64,000 nt of DNA from Podocnemis expansa. Taxonomy: Eukaryota > Chordata > Testudines > Podocnemididae. Under the pieces are notes generated by a model. That model was given only the letters and a program-made list of their open reading frames with translations, was not told the origin of the DNA and made no database searches. Shown here piece after piece: positions 32,413 to 43,203 of this stretch. The first letter of the stretch is position 1. The number at the start of each line of letters is the position of its first letter. The position numbers were made by a program, and so were the translations under genes. The stretch covers positions 50,805,030 to 50,869,029 of the forward strand of contig ML681994.1 of assembly GCA_007922195.1 (NCBI GenBank). Direction: 5' to 3'.

Positions 32413-35400
32413 AAAAAGAGTTTCATTTCTTGAAACAAATGAAGGTTATAACAAATTGTCTCTTCATCAGAACAATAAAGTAAACCTTTTGAAACTTTTC
32501 ATGAAAAAGCACAAAAAAAGACTCCCTTGCACAACAGCCTAGAGGCCAATGCACTAAAATGGATTTGGGAAACCTAGGCTTGAGTATCTGCTTGATCTGG
32601 TGATTGTCCTAACCTCCGGCTTATAAAGTCTGTCTGTCTTATCTAGAAGTTTCATTCTAGATCCAAGCAACATTCCTGATTAAAGTAAAATAATGAAACT
32701 GATAAATTTTAGTGGAATATTTTGATGTTGACAAATTGCATTTTTTGACGAAAAATATTTTGTTGAAAAATTCCGGACCAGTTCGAATGGAGAATTTAAG
32801 CGACTTTTCTTGGGTCACAGAGCATGCTGGTTGTGAATTCTGGAATACATTTCATGTCTCCTTGCTCTCAGTCTATTATCCTATATACTAGCCCAAGCCA
32901 CTCCCCTTTCTCTAAGTCACAAGTGGTTTTATGGTGGACAACAACATATCAAGACTGGAGGAGAGTCTGCAGATCACTGATTCCAACATGAACATAAACA
33001 ACATGAATAAAAATCATGAGGCTTTGTTTCCAATATTTAGCAGGGGTTAAAGTCAGCAGAACACCCAGAACCAATCTGGTGAGCCAGAGTTCAGGGGCCC
33101 AGACTCCAGAATCTAGAAAAATCAGGCCCACAGATGCATGAAGGGGGCCTGGACAATAAAGAAAGGGGGCCCAGAGATTAGGAGGGTTCTGGGCACCCTC
33201 AGATTATACTTTAACCACTGAATATTAGTTATCTGTTTGGAAAAAAAAAAAGAAAATGTCTGTAAGTTAGTTGCAATTTAACACATCAAAATCATCAGTG
33301 GAGAAAAAGGTTGCCAATCCAATTCTTCATTAAGGCACAGAGAACATTAAAATGTAATATGCAATGTGAGATATTATATATAATAATTAGGAATTAATTA
33401 TGTTCATCTATTTTCCAAGAGATGAAATTACTAAAAGCACTGTCTCATGCTTCCACTTTAAGAAATCACAATGGACATTGTTCCTATGGTTACTGACATG
33501 TAGCATTTATGGAAACAGCTGAAGACTATAGAAGGAGCAAGAAAAACTGCAGCTGAAATTGTGTGCTGGTCTCAAAAGTCACTTTCCACTGCGAATTTTA
33601 TCAGTGATCTTGTTTCTGAAGATTTGGCATCTAATCAGGAATAACATGACTAATTAAACATTTTATGAGTAATACAGTTTAATTAATTTTATCAGCTTTT
33701 TATAATTTTTTCAAAGATTTAAGATATGTCAGGAAACATGAAGTGGATTTTAGAACATCAAACAACAGACTTCACCTAAATGGGGTCAGAAGAAAATAGC
33801 TAAAAATAAAGCCTTTTTGCACATTGCTGACTATACTGTTAGCATAAGATCTAGGTCAAAGTGAAGCTCCCTTTGAGGTAGTAGCCCCATTTGAAAGTAG
33901 TCTGTACTGAGTTATTTTCATCCATGCTCTGTTTCAGTTCTTTTCTGAATTTCTCACCCAAAAGGAAAAATCCCTAGTTTGTAAGAATTTCTGTTGGGAA
34001 CAGAATTGCTATTTCATTGGAACCTTATAAACAGACAGCTGGGATACAATTCCAATGCTTTCAGCACAATAATCTCTAAACATAAAGCTACCAGTTTGGA
34101 AGGAAATTGTATCTTCAGCCCTTTTGGTGCATTAGGCCACAGGGAGCCAGGTGATTTGTTAATTAACAAACTTTGGGGAGCATCAGGTTTTGCAAATTCT
34201 GTTTTGGGGGGTATGAATAAGTAATTCAAGTTCAAAAAAATCAATTTGACATATTGAAATCTCGTTTTATTTCTTGTGGTGACTCAATTTAAAATATTTT
34301 TGCACAGATAAAGGGAAGTCTGTGCTATTTATTAGGGATAGAAATACTTCCAAGGAGCTAGGCTGGCAAAAGGGAGTGGTTTTTTTATGATTTTCACAGA
34401 TTTAAGTTTTTAGGCCAGAAAATATTAAGGCCACTTAATCTCCAGCATAACATTTCTGATGCTGTTTTCTACAGGCCTTTTGGATCTTTTTGTCATGTTG
34501 TTCTATTTTTTGTCACCTTAGGATGTTCTTTCTTTATCCCTCTTTTTTGACTATTAAAAATCAAATCATTCCTTAGGAGAATGCAACCCCCAAAATATTG
34601 GCTTTCAAGGTGAAATGTCAAGCCCATAATGTTTGAGTGAGCTTCAAAATTAGGTAAAAGTGAATTTGATCATCCTTATATTTTAGAGCTGATTGACTGC
34701 TGAGGTCAAAATTCATTTACTGGACTTCTGTGAGATGGATCACTGGCAATGCACACTCCTCCTTCTAAAGTTCTTAGGTAGACAGTTCTCAGGAAATTGA
34801 GTGGTTTCACAATCTTTCAGTCATGGATACAATATTGGAAACTAGTTTCTGAACAGTTATTTTTGGACCAACTCTGAATTTACACTGTCATTTAAAACAG
34901 ACAGCTGAGTGACATTAACTGTGAACATTGACCATGGACATCCAATAAAATCTCAAACTGATGTGGAGCATCAAATCTCTTTTCTATCTCATACATACTC
35001 ATAAATCTGAAGTGCCAGAGAATGGCTGCATTCATCAGTACAATAAAGCTGAATCCCCTGGCTTCCAGCTGAAAAACAAATCAAGACAGCAGACTTATTC
35101 AAGTGCACTAATTAAGGCCTGTAAATTCACAGAAATTCTCTTGAACTCTCTTATAAATTTTCTGATAATTTTTTTCCCCATCTGAAGTAGATGTAATTCT
35201 TTGTGTAAAAAAAAGTCCAAGGGCATGTCCCACAGCAAAATGTCTTTCATTGAAGAACAGATGGTCTCTTTTTTTTTTGCTTGGAGAGCTTGAAAATAAC
35301 CAAGGACCAGATTGTGCCTTCCAGATCATATTTTCATTGTGACTAAAAAGTAGGGTACTACTCCATATGAATAAGAGTGCCAGAATCTGGCCCAAAGTTG

Positions 35401-37724
35401 GCAACCACAAAATAGGAAGGGCTGGATTCTGCCACTATTACTAAGATTGAACTGTACTTTACTTTGCATAGAACCATTAAAATTAATTAGCCAGATCTTT
35501 AGGGGATGTAGAACTGCTCAGATCTATTGATTTTAATGATGTGATTCTTTTTCACATTAGCAGAGGAATTGTCTCAGAGGGACTACATATGGAATAAGAT
35601 AATACTCAGCGTAAATAAAGGTGGCGAAATCTGTTCCAAAATTAGTGAAGTCCGATCAGGATTTTTATTTTCTTAGAAAGAAATTATTAAGAAAACAAGG
35701 AGGAAAGTTATCAAGGTTTAAATATAAAATGTATGGGTAACATTTATTCTGTGCTAACAGGTATACAGATTAACGGGTTACAGGCAAAATACAGGTAAAT
35801 TAGTAAAACTTCACTTTGCCTTGCTTCAGGTCTTTTAAAAAACAAAATACACTTTCAGATATCTTGCAAGATACCAGAAAGGTTCAAGCTATTATGAGAG
35901 CAGTGTGCATTTTCAATATTTTGGATGGAGGAGAAAAGAAATGGTGTCAATATTTCCAAAATCTTTGCATCAACCTCCCGATCAAAACTGGAAGGGGTAT
36001 GTTATAATTCAAAATCAACAGATTGCAAAAGAGTGTCCTTCCCATTAGTCATCTAGAAATGAAGCACAGGCCAGGCCATTTGAAGTAAATTGGGTCTGGT
36101 AAGGTTTCAGCTTGTATTGTGGTTCATCACATTTCCAGTTAAGAACTTGCAGTTTCTATATAGTGCATTGGTTGGTCATCTGAGTCTGAACTCATTAAGA
36201 CATTAAGCTATTGTACAGATAGAAGTGAATCACCAGTCAATGTTAGCTAAAGTAGGATCTTTCCTCAACAGTTCTGTTCTCTATCTGTTCATACATCAGA
36301 ATTTTGAAAAACCTGTGTGGGGAAAAGATATTAGCTGTGCTGAAAACTCTGCAAACCGAGACTGGTGACTGCATTTCTCTGCCTGTTATCCAGTAATACT
36401 TGATGTACACAAGGATAAAATGTCAACTGAATTGAAAAAACATCTGGATGCTATGGCACCTACCAAATCTAATACCCACAACTAATGAGCCTAAACATGG
36501 GGGGAAACATTATGTAGTTGCTTGTACAGCCTTCATTCAATGGATATAAATAGGATTTTGAAAATATTTTGTTCCACCATAGTGCAATCCAGTTTATTGA
36601 ACTGGTGAATTCAATTAATATTTTGACATTACTTCTTTATAAATCCAACATAGTGTCCTTGTTCTATTATTCATCCATATATAAATTTAATCAAAATTAA
36701 AGGACAAAATCTCACAGTATACACCGGTTGCAAATCTCTGACAGCTGTTCATTTACACAGATTGCTTTTAAAGCCTGAAGAGAACTCCATGAAATCTGGT
36801 TGCCGAAGTGACTCAGAAAGGAAATATTACATATTAAAAAACAAATTCAGAGTTAAAAGCATAAGTGAATAAATTCAGTCATTAAATTAAGATAGGTTAC
36901 TATATTATTCCAAACAAAAACATAATATTAAATGTGAAGAGGTAAAATATCTGACATCAAGGAAATGTCAAGTTATTTTTGCAAATATAAACTTAACTTT
37001 GCCCCTTGTACATATACATTAAAATACAGGGTTTTTCTATTTGAATAATGCATATACTATTTATCATTTTAGTCACTTCCTGATTAGAGTCATAACCATG
37101 CAACAATGTATATGTTATATATTATTTTAGTAACTTGACTTGATTTATAACCATGCGATGTTAATTTATTACAAATGATGAAGTCTGAATGTTGTACATT
37201 TTACTTATAACTTTGAAAAAAGAGACTGTGAATCTTCATAATTCTTTCAGTTTTATGTAATTAAAAGACTGGGAAACAGTTTATTTGGGGACAAACCTGG
37301 AAGAGAGTAGAGTGGCAGACTGCAGCTCCAGCAGCACAGCAGGAAGATGGGTAACTGCTCCAAAAGGCCTTCTCTGAGGGAAGTGATGACCCCCTCCAAA
37401 ACCAGTCAGAGGGAAGTATTCCCCGTCCCCTTCTCATACAAGTACCCTAGGCGCTGATAATCCATTTTAATTTTCTTGATTTGGATTACCCAGAATGGCA
37501 AAGTTTTGAACTGAGCTGGCTTGTGGTGGCAGGGTGATGAAAGTGGGGGGATAGGAAGTAGCCTAGGGAGGGCAGCCTCACCTTGGTTCGAAAGTCACTG
37601 CTAGCCTTTGGGTTGAAGCTGGTGGAATTGGAGGGACATGCACCTCTATCAACCCCTGAGTGAGAACCACTACATAGCTCTTTTCTGTATCTGTAGTGGT
37701 TTATAGTCATCTTTTTTTGAACAT
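32413..37724. other. Long AT-rich stretch without recognised elements
   Basis: More than 5 kb with no supported gene and no repeat I can name. The paired frames at 33994-34244 on opposite strands are mutual shadows. Low repeat density with AT-rich, slowly changing-looking DNA could mean intron or conserved non-coding DNA, but that needs alignment to other reptiles. Confidence 0.45.
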
Positions 37725-37870
37725 GGTGACCAGCCCTCTATGCAATATTAAAGATGAGATCTCACTAGAGCGTTATATGATGGCATTAACACTTTTTTCT
37801 CTCTACTGAAAATGCCCTGACTAATACATCCTAGGATTACATTTCCTATATTCATAGCTGCATTACACTA
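37725..37870 (-). repeat. CR1/L3-like LINE fragment
   Basis: AAAGATGAGATCTCACTAGA, GCATTAACACTTTTTTCTCT and CTGACTAATACATCCTAGGA follow a reverse-oriented CR1/L3 segment (similar to 16130-16200 in content order). Diverged. Confidence 0.45.
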
Positions 37871-37880
37871 GTGACTTATA

Positions 37881-38010
37881 AGCTATGTCAACACTACAAA
37901 AGTTAGTTTGACTTAACAAAGCTGAACTAATAAGTTCAACCTTAATTTGAACTAAACCCAACCTTAGTAAGTCAAATGAACAAAGTGCACTAATTTGTCT
38001 TAAACATTAA
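37881..38010. mobile_element. Half of a palindromic MITE, GTTTGAA type (copy 11)
   Basis: Starts AGCTATGTCAACACTACAAA and aligns with the first ~125 bp of copy 3 (TTAGTTTGA, ACTAATAAGTTCAACC, TTTGAACTAAACCCAACC). It ends where copy 4 begins. No 3' half is seen beyond copy 4, so it is truncated. Confidence 0.65.
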
Positions 38011-38519
38011 GGGTATGTCCACACAGGCTTCTTATTTCAAAACAACAGAGGTTGTTTCGAAATAAGAAGTGGCATGTCCACATGATGCACCATTATTTCA
38101 AAATCCTTAAACCTCGTATCTAATTGAAATAGCCGTTGTTTTGAAACGGTTGTTTCGAAACAACAGAGTTTGGACACGTTTTGAAACAACACCATTGTTT
38201 CAAAACAACTGTTTCGAAACATGTCCAAACGTCCTTGTTTTGAAATAACCATTTCGAAACAACAGCTATTTCGAAAGCAGGCTTTCCCTTCATTCAAATT
38301 AACAAACTGTTAATTCGAATTAACTTATTTCGAAATAAGGACTTCATTTCATAAGCACATCAATCAATCAATCAATCAAATCATAGGGCTGGAAGGGACC
38401 TCATGAGATCATTGAGTCCAACCCCCTGGGAATTGAACCCAGGACCTTCTGCATGTTAAGCAGAGGTGCTAGCGACTAATGGGGTATTTCAAAATAGTTA
38501 TGTATGTGTGGACATAGCC
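38011..38519. mobile_element. Palindromic MITE, TTCGAA type (copy 4), with nested SINE
   Basis: Ends GGGTATGTCCACACA and TGTGTGGACATAGCC, target duplication TAA (38008-38010 and 38520-38522). The interior has many GTTTCGAAAC, GTTTTGAAAC and TTATTTCGAAATAA words. A SINE (38363-38483) has inserted into its right part; without it the element would be about 390 bp. Confidence 0.88.
38363..38483 (-). mobile_element. tRNA-derived SINE with CR1-like 3' tail
   Basis: On the minus strand it opens with a tRNA-like head (TAGCACCTCTGCTTAACATG, box-B-like GGTTCAATTCC), followed by CR1 3'-end sequence (GGGTTGGACTCAATGATC, AGGTCCCTTCCAGCCCTATG) and a (TGAT)n tail at 38363-38388. This head-tail layout is that of turtle SINEs mobilised by CR1 (Cry/PolIII type). 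The 5' end looks complete or nearly so. tRNA-Lys ancestry is reported for that family; I cannot confirm it here. Confidence 0.75.
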
Positions 38520-38930
38520 TAAGAATCTGGCTGCTGCCACTGCAGCAGCCCCAGCCAATGTCAGGGCTAGATCAGCAGTTGGGCCCTGCATTCCTGGTTG
38601 AGATCAGGCCCCAACCCCTGCCAAGGATGCAGAGCCAGGCTGCCTCAGCCAGATCCAGCCCTGACCCCATCCAGGGACATGGGGCTAAGCTGCTGAGTTG
38701 GTCTGGCCCCATGACTGTGGTCGGGGCACTGACACGGGCTTTGCATCCCCTGTGCCCAGCACCAGTGACACCTCTGAGTCTAGGTACTCCAAAGGAGAAG
38801 CTGCAGCACTATCTGAGAGCCCAGTCAGGACTTGGGCTCTGAGGCTCAAATGCCTGTGTAGATGTTTCTGCTTGGTAGGCGCCTGATTTCTAAAAGCGTC
38901 CCTTATCATCCTGGTTCAGAGCCTAGTCTC

Positions 38931-39465
38931 CAGCCTGAGCAGGAATGTCTACGTGGCAATTTTTACCCTTGCAGCTCAAATCTCAGGAACCTAAGTTAAC
39001 TGACCTGGGCTACGTCCACACGTACATCATTATTTCAAAATAAGTTATTTCAAAATGAGTTAATTTGAATTAAGAAAATGTTACTTCGAAGTAAGGGAAA
39101 GCCTGCTATTGAAATGGCTGTTATTTTGAAATAATTATTTCAAAATAAGGCCATTTGGACAAGTTGTTTCGAAACAGTTGTTATTTTGAAATAACCATTT
39201 CAAAATAAAAGCCATTTCGAAATGAATGGGGTTTAAGCTGTTTTGAAATGACAGTTCTTATTTCAAAATGAAAGAGCCTGTCATTCTGAAATAAGAAAAC
39301 GTCGTCTAGACATTCAGTTTTTTATTTCAAAACAACCAGTGTTGTTTCGAAATAAAAGACTCGTGTGGACATACCACTGGACTCTGAGACTTGCTGTTGG
39401 AGGTGTGGGGTTTTCTTTATTTTATTTTATTTTATTGCAGTGTAGACATACGTTGACAGAGCCTG
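38931..39465. repeat. Older short TIR repeat, interrupted by MITE copy 5
   Basis: Left end CAGCCTGAGC...AATGTCTACGTGGCAATTTT is the inverse of the right end ATTGCAGTGTAGACATACG...CAGAGCCTGG. Removing copy 5 and one CTG joins ACTGACCTG to GACTCTGAG and leaves a ~165-bp element. A (TTTTA)n run lies at 39416-39436. The same short repeat type is common in turtle genomes as I recall it. Confidence 0.55.
39008..39376. mobile_element. Palindromic MITE, TTCGAA type (copy 5)
   Basis: A 369-bp element with ends GGCTACGTCCACAC and GTGTGGACATACCA and target duplication CTG (39005-39007 and 39377-39379). The interior repeats TTATTTCAAAATAA, GTTTCGAAAC and similar words. It sits in the older TIR repeat, which shows the empty site. 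Confidence 0.88.
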
Positions 39466-39476
39466 GGTCAGTAATT

Positions 39477-40320
39477 TTCCCTTTTTAAAATTTAAGTAAG
39501 ATGGCAGCTTTTCTCCAACCATATGGTACTATGACTGAATAAAAAGATTTATTTAAATCCTTGGTGCTAGACTTGTACTCTCATGAGCTAGTTCTTTATG
39601 TATTCTGGGATGGAAATTTTCATAGTGTGGGATGGAAGTTATCTGGTCCTCCTGATGTGCAGTAATCTCTGTGGGCACGTCTACATGGCTCTTTTATTTC
39701 GAAATAACACTCGTTATTTCGAAATAAAAAAAATTTAGTCTACACGACGTATCGATATTTCAAAAGGACGGACCTCGTCCTTTCGAAATAATGATCATTA
39801 TTTTGAAAAAGTTAAACCTAACCCCCCTCGAAATAGCCGTTATTTTCGAAACAACGGTTCGAAACAGCGGTTCCATTGCCGTTATTTCGAAACATCCGTT
39901 TCGAAATAACGGCTGTTTCGATCCCGCGGTTTCCCTTATTTCGAAAGGGCTCCTTTCGAAGTAAGGGTTTTATTTTGAAATCGGTCCTTTCGAAAGGACC
40001 GATTTTGAAATAAAGCTGTCTGTGTAGATGTGCCCTGTATGTTTTGAGTGCATTAAGCTCTGTAAGTTCTTCCATCTCAGATGCACGTATTTCCATTTCT
40101 AGTATCTGGTACTGGCCAGTGTGTGTTAGGGCCTACAAGGCTATCTTTTAGTTTGGAAAAGAGCACTTAGTTCAATGGTGCATCAGTTGGTTTACTGCAG
40201 TTGCGAGTCTAGCTTTGTATGTCCAGGTTGCCTTTTTGAGACAATAACATGGCCGTTTTTAGATCTTCCCTGATTTTTCTTCTCCTTAGTTAGCTATGTA
40301 TCTCCCCTTGTTGTGTGATA
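39477..40320 (-). repeat. Decayed CR1/L3-like LINE, interrupted by MITE copy 6
   Basis: Left of copy 6: ATGGCAGCTTTTCTCCAACC and GATGGAAGTTATCTGGTCCT. Right: GAGTGCATTAAGCTCTGTAA, GTTCTTCCATCTCAGATG. These follow an order familiar from reverse-oriented CR1/L3 ORF2. Divergence is high, so the family name is tentative. Confidence 0.45.
39673..40035. mobile_element. Palindromic MITE, TTCGAA type (copy 6)
   Basis: A 363-bp element, ends GGGCACGTCTACA and TGTAGATGTGCCC, target duplication TGT (39670-39672 and 40036-40038). Its palindromes are the cleanest in the window (TTATTTCGAAATAA, CCTTTCGAAAGG), so it is probably the youngest copy. A 92-codon minus frame over it is a by-product. Confidence 0.9.
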
Positions 40321-41632
40321 GATCAGAACCTGAGGAGATGTTTTCAGATGACAGGATACTGCATTTTCCTGGTCCAAATGGGGGAAATATAGTACATCTC
40401 TCTCTCTCAATCTTTCTCTCCTTCAAGTTACAGTAATTGCTTAATTAAATAGGGTGTGAAAGGATATTCAGGCCTTTAGGTTGCTATTTATTTTCTTCAA
40501 AAGAGGTCTCCACAAGTATTATTAAGAAGTCAGACTATTAAACTACTGTAGAGCAGTGCTTTTTAAAGTCTTTCTAAGGCAATAGATGAAATCTATCTCT
40601 GTCTTTTCTCCTGTTCAGAATGTTCTATACCACAATTCTGAATCCACCTTTATTTCCTTTGCTAGTTTAAAATTTACACTGGGATATTTTAGACACATGA
40701 TGTCTTTTTTAAATGTTAAAATTATAGTATTTAACATCTCTTCTCATTGCTTGTTAGTCTTTGGTCATTTTTTTTTTAATATCTGTGTTTACATAACAGA
40801 GAATTTACTCAGTGTACTAAAAATAAACCTTATAAGGGATACTGTACATCACTTTATTTTTAGCATTTCACTGTTTGTCAATTACCAACTTGGATGCACC
40901 ATTCTTGTTCAACTCTGCAATACAACATACAGATAATTTCTTTGTCTTTCAGTTATATTTACTATCACAATAACTAGTGGAATTCCTCCCAGTCACTGCT
41001 GTCCCCTGAAACGTAAAAATCTTTGTGTTTCTAACGTCACCTAGTTAGTCTCTTATTGTTCAGCATAAGTGATATGCTCTTGGTCACAGTTTAAATAAAT
41101 ATTTCTGTATCCTTGCTTCAAGTGTTGATTATGTCTTAAAAGAAGTTTCATAATTTACAATAATGGGTAACTTACATTTTGGAGTATCCTTGTATATCAA
41201 CTATTCTCACTACATAATTTAAGACCAACTAACATTGCCTGAAATTAATATATATTTTGGATAGAAGGCAGAAATATGTGAAAAGATGTTAGAATAAATA
41301 CTAGTCAAGCCTAATTTTGAGTAACCTCCACTCACTTAATAACTACTTGCCTTGCTAAAATGTCATCCAGAGATACACTGTTGTGAAGCCTTTGCGAATG
41401 ATCTTCGTGGAGTGGGTCGCTGTCTTTGGTACAGTAAATTTCTACATGAAAATATTGTATTGTTTCCTGCAGACTAAACTTCTGGGGATATCACTGAGAA
41501 ACAAACATGTCATTCCCCCAAAAGGAGGAATTGAAAGGAAGAGTCTCGTACTTCAGGATTCAGAGTACCTCTGCGTTCAGAGATTCAGAGGCCTTACTCT
41601 GGATATCATCTTATTGTGCACAAAATAATAAC
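40321..41632. other. Unassigned non-coding stretch
   Basis: AT-rich. The 116-codon frame at 40586-40936 (+) is Phe/Ile/Ser-rich with no domain and is not supported. Confidence 0.5.
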
Positions 41633-42215
41633 AATACCTAATTCACATAGATATACATAGTGCTTGTCCTCATCAGATCTCAACAGGCTACAAACATTAA
41701 TATATTTATTATCACATCACCCCTGTCAGGTGGTTTATAGTATTATCCCTATTTTCACATATGGGATACTGAGACACAGAGGCTATGTTTACACTAAAGT
41801 TTGTCTAGTTTGAACTGAAAAAAAATTTATTTCAAAAGGTTAGTTCAAACAGTTAGTGCTTAGTTTGAACTTAGTTCGAACTTTAATTCAAACTAACATG
41901 ATGTAGCTGTACTAGTTTGAACGAAATAAGTTCAAACTAAGCAGCTAGTTTGAACTAACCACATTTTTTAGTTCAAACTAACTTTTAGTTCAAACTAGCC
42001 ATACTTTTTTTAGTTCAATCTAACTTTTTAGTTTGAACAACAACAAAAAAAAAAGCATGGCTAGTTCAAACTAAAAAGCTGTGGTTACTTCAAACTAACT
42101 GTGCACTGCTTAGTTCAGACTAAGCAAGTCCGAACTAAGCTTGCTAATGTAGACATAGCCAGAGAAGGTAAGTGACTTACCTTGTCTAAAGTAGTCTCTC
42201 TTTTGCTGCTAATGT
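41633..42215 (+). repeat. MIR-type SINE split by MITE copy 7
   Basis: Left part: ATCAGATCTCAACAGGCTAC, TTATCCCTATTTTCACATAT, GGGATACTGAGACACAGA. Right part resumes as AGAGAAGGTAAGTGACTTAC then CTTGTCTAAAG. Joined, this is the MIR core in forward orientation, which places the MITE insertion exactly. Confidence 0.75.
41781..42160. mobile_element. Palindromic MITE, GTTTGAAC type (copy 7)
   Basis: A 380-bp element, ends GGCTATGTTTACACTA and ATGTAGACATAGCC, target duplication AGA (41778-41780 and 42161-42163). The interior is a dense array of TAGTTTGAACTA, AGTTCAAACTAA and close variants in both orientations, with almost no TTCGAA words. Confidence 0.9.
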
Positions 42216-42524
42216 TTTTAAATAATATATAAGGGCTGAAATATACCTGTGTTCAGACAAGTGTACTGAGGGAACTGAGCAGAACAAGGACCTTTTTCCC
42301 TAGCACTTGCTTATTAGCGGCAACCATAATAAGGCTGCTGTTGCTGGGAAGGGCAATGCTGTGGCCAGTTAATGATTTTTGCAGTGGTAGACATCCCACA
42401 TTGGCACCACTGTGTGAGGTATGGGTGGGGTCATGCACACATGATACCAGCAAGCAGTGTCAGTGGTTTCTAGAGAACGAGTATAGGCTGGGCTGGCCTG
42501 ACCACCCAGACAAAGTAGATGGTC
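42216..42524. other. Unassigned stretch
   Basis: No supported gene or repeat between MITE copy 7 and the hAT element. Confidence 0.5.
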
Positions 42525-42532
42525 TCCTAGGG

Positions 42533-42717
42533 CAGTGGTTTTCAAACCTTTTTCCTTGTGACCAAGTTGAAAAAAAATCATTTATGTCTGTGAGCCAACA
42601 ATTACATCTTTGAGCAATGCAAATCAGTCTTTAAGCAGAAGCAGCGAGTGCTGCAACTCGGTATCTGAGGGTCTGCAACCCAGGACTGGGTCCTGACCCA
42701 TGATTTGAAAACCACTG
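42533..42717. mobile_element. Short non-autonomous hAT element
   Basis: A 185-bp element with perfect 14-bp ends (CAGTGGTTTTCAAA and TTTGAAAACCACTG) and a perfect 8-bp target duplication TCCTAGGG (42525-42532 and 42718-42725). The 8-bp duplication and CAGTGG termini are typical of hAT transposons. No coding sequence. Confidence 0.9.
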
Positions 42718-42871
42718 TCCTAGGGGACCAGGCTTTAATGGGCACCAAATTAGAAAGAAAAAAAAAAAAACAATTCTGTCTTTCTTTCACATTGTAGAGC
42801 AAATTGCAAAGTGCTCAGGGCTGGGTCTGTTGATTACTCCGCTTTCCCTCACTGATCACTCATTTTAATAA

Positions 42872-43191
42872 AAACAAGGAGTCTTAAAGAACTTTTAAAG
42901 GCTAACTTTTTATTTTTTTTAAATCACATGAGCCTTCATGGGAGAATATCCCACTTTGTCAGATGCTTGAAGAAAGACAACTTCCAGAATGGGAGGAAAA
43001 TAAAAGTTTATTTATGAACTTTTATATTCCTCCCATTCTGCAAGATTTCCATTTTTAAGCATCTGACAAAGTGGGATTTTCTCCCATGAAAACTCATGTG
43101 ATAAAAAAAAATTGTTAATCTTTAAAAGTGCCACAAGACTCCTTGTTTGTTTTGCTGAACTAGGCTGACATGGCTACCCCTTTGGAATTTC
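42872..43191. mobile_element. PLE-derived foldback element
   Basis: A 320-bp hairpin. Left arm CATGAGCCTTCATGGGAGAA, CCCACTTTGTCAGATGCTTG; right arm AAGCATCTGACAAAGTGGGA, CTCCCATGAAAACTCATG. The centre (about 42980-43050) is a second small inverted repeat around ATAAAAGTTTATTTATG. The right end reads TAGGCTGACATGGCTACCCC. Flanking TCATTTTAATAA (42860-42871) and TCATTTTGATAA (43192-43203) form a 12-bp duplication with one change. Confidence 0.75.
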
Positions 43192-43203
43192 TCATTTTGA
43201 TAA

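Noticed and set aside
38011..42160. CRISPR-like array of repeated short words
   Set aside because: Words are palindromic, irregularly spaced, variable and bounded by transposon termini in a vertebrate genome.
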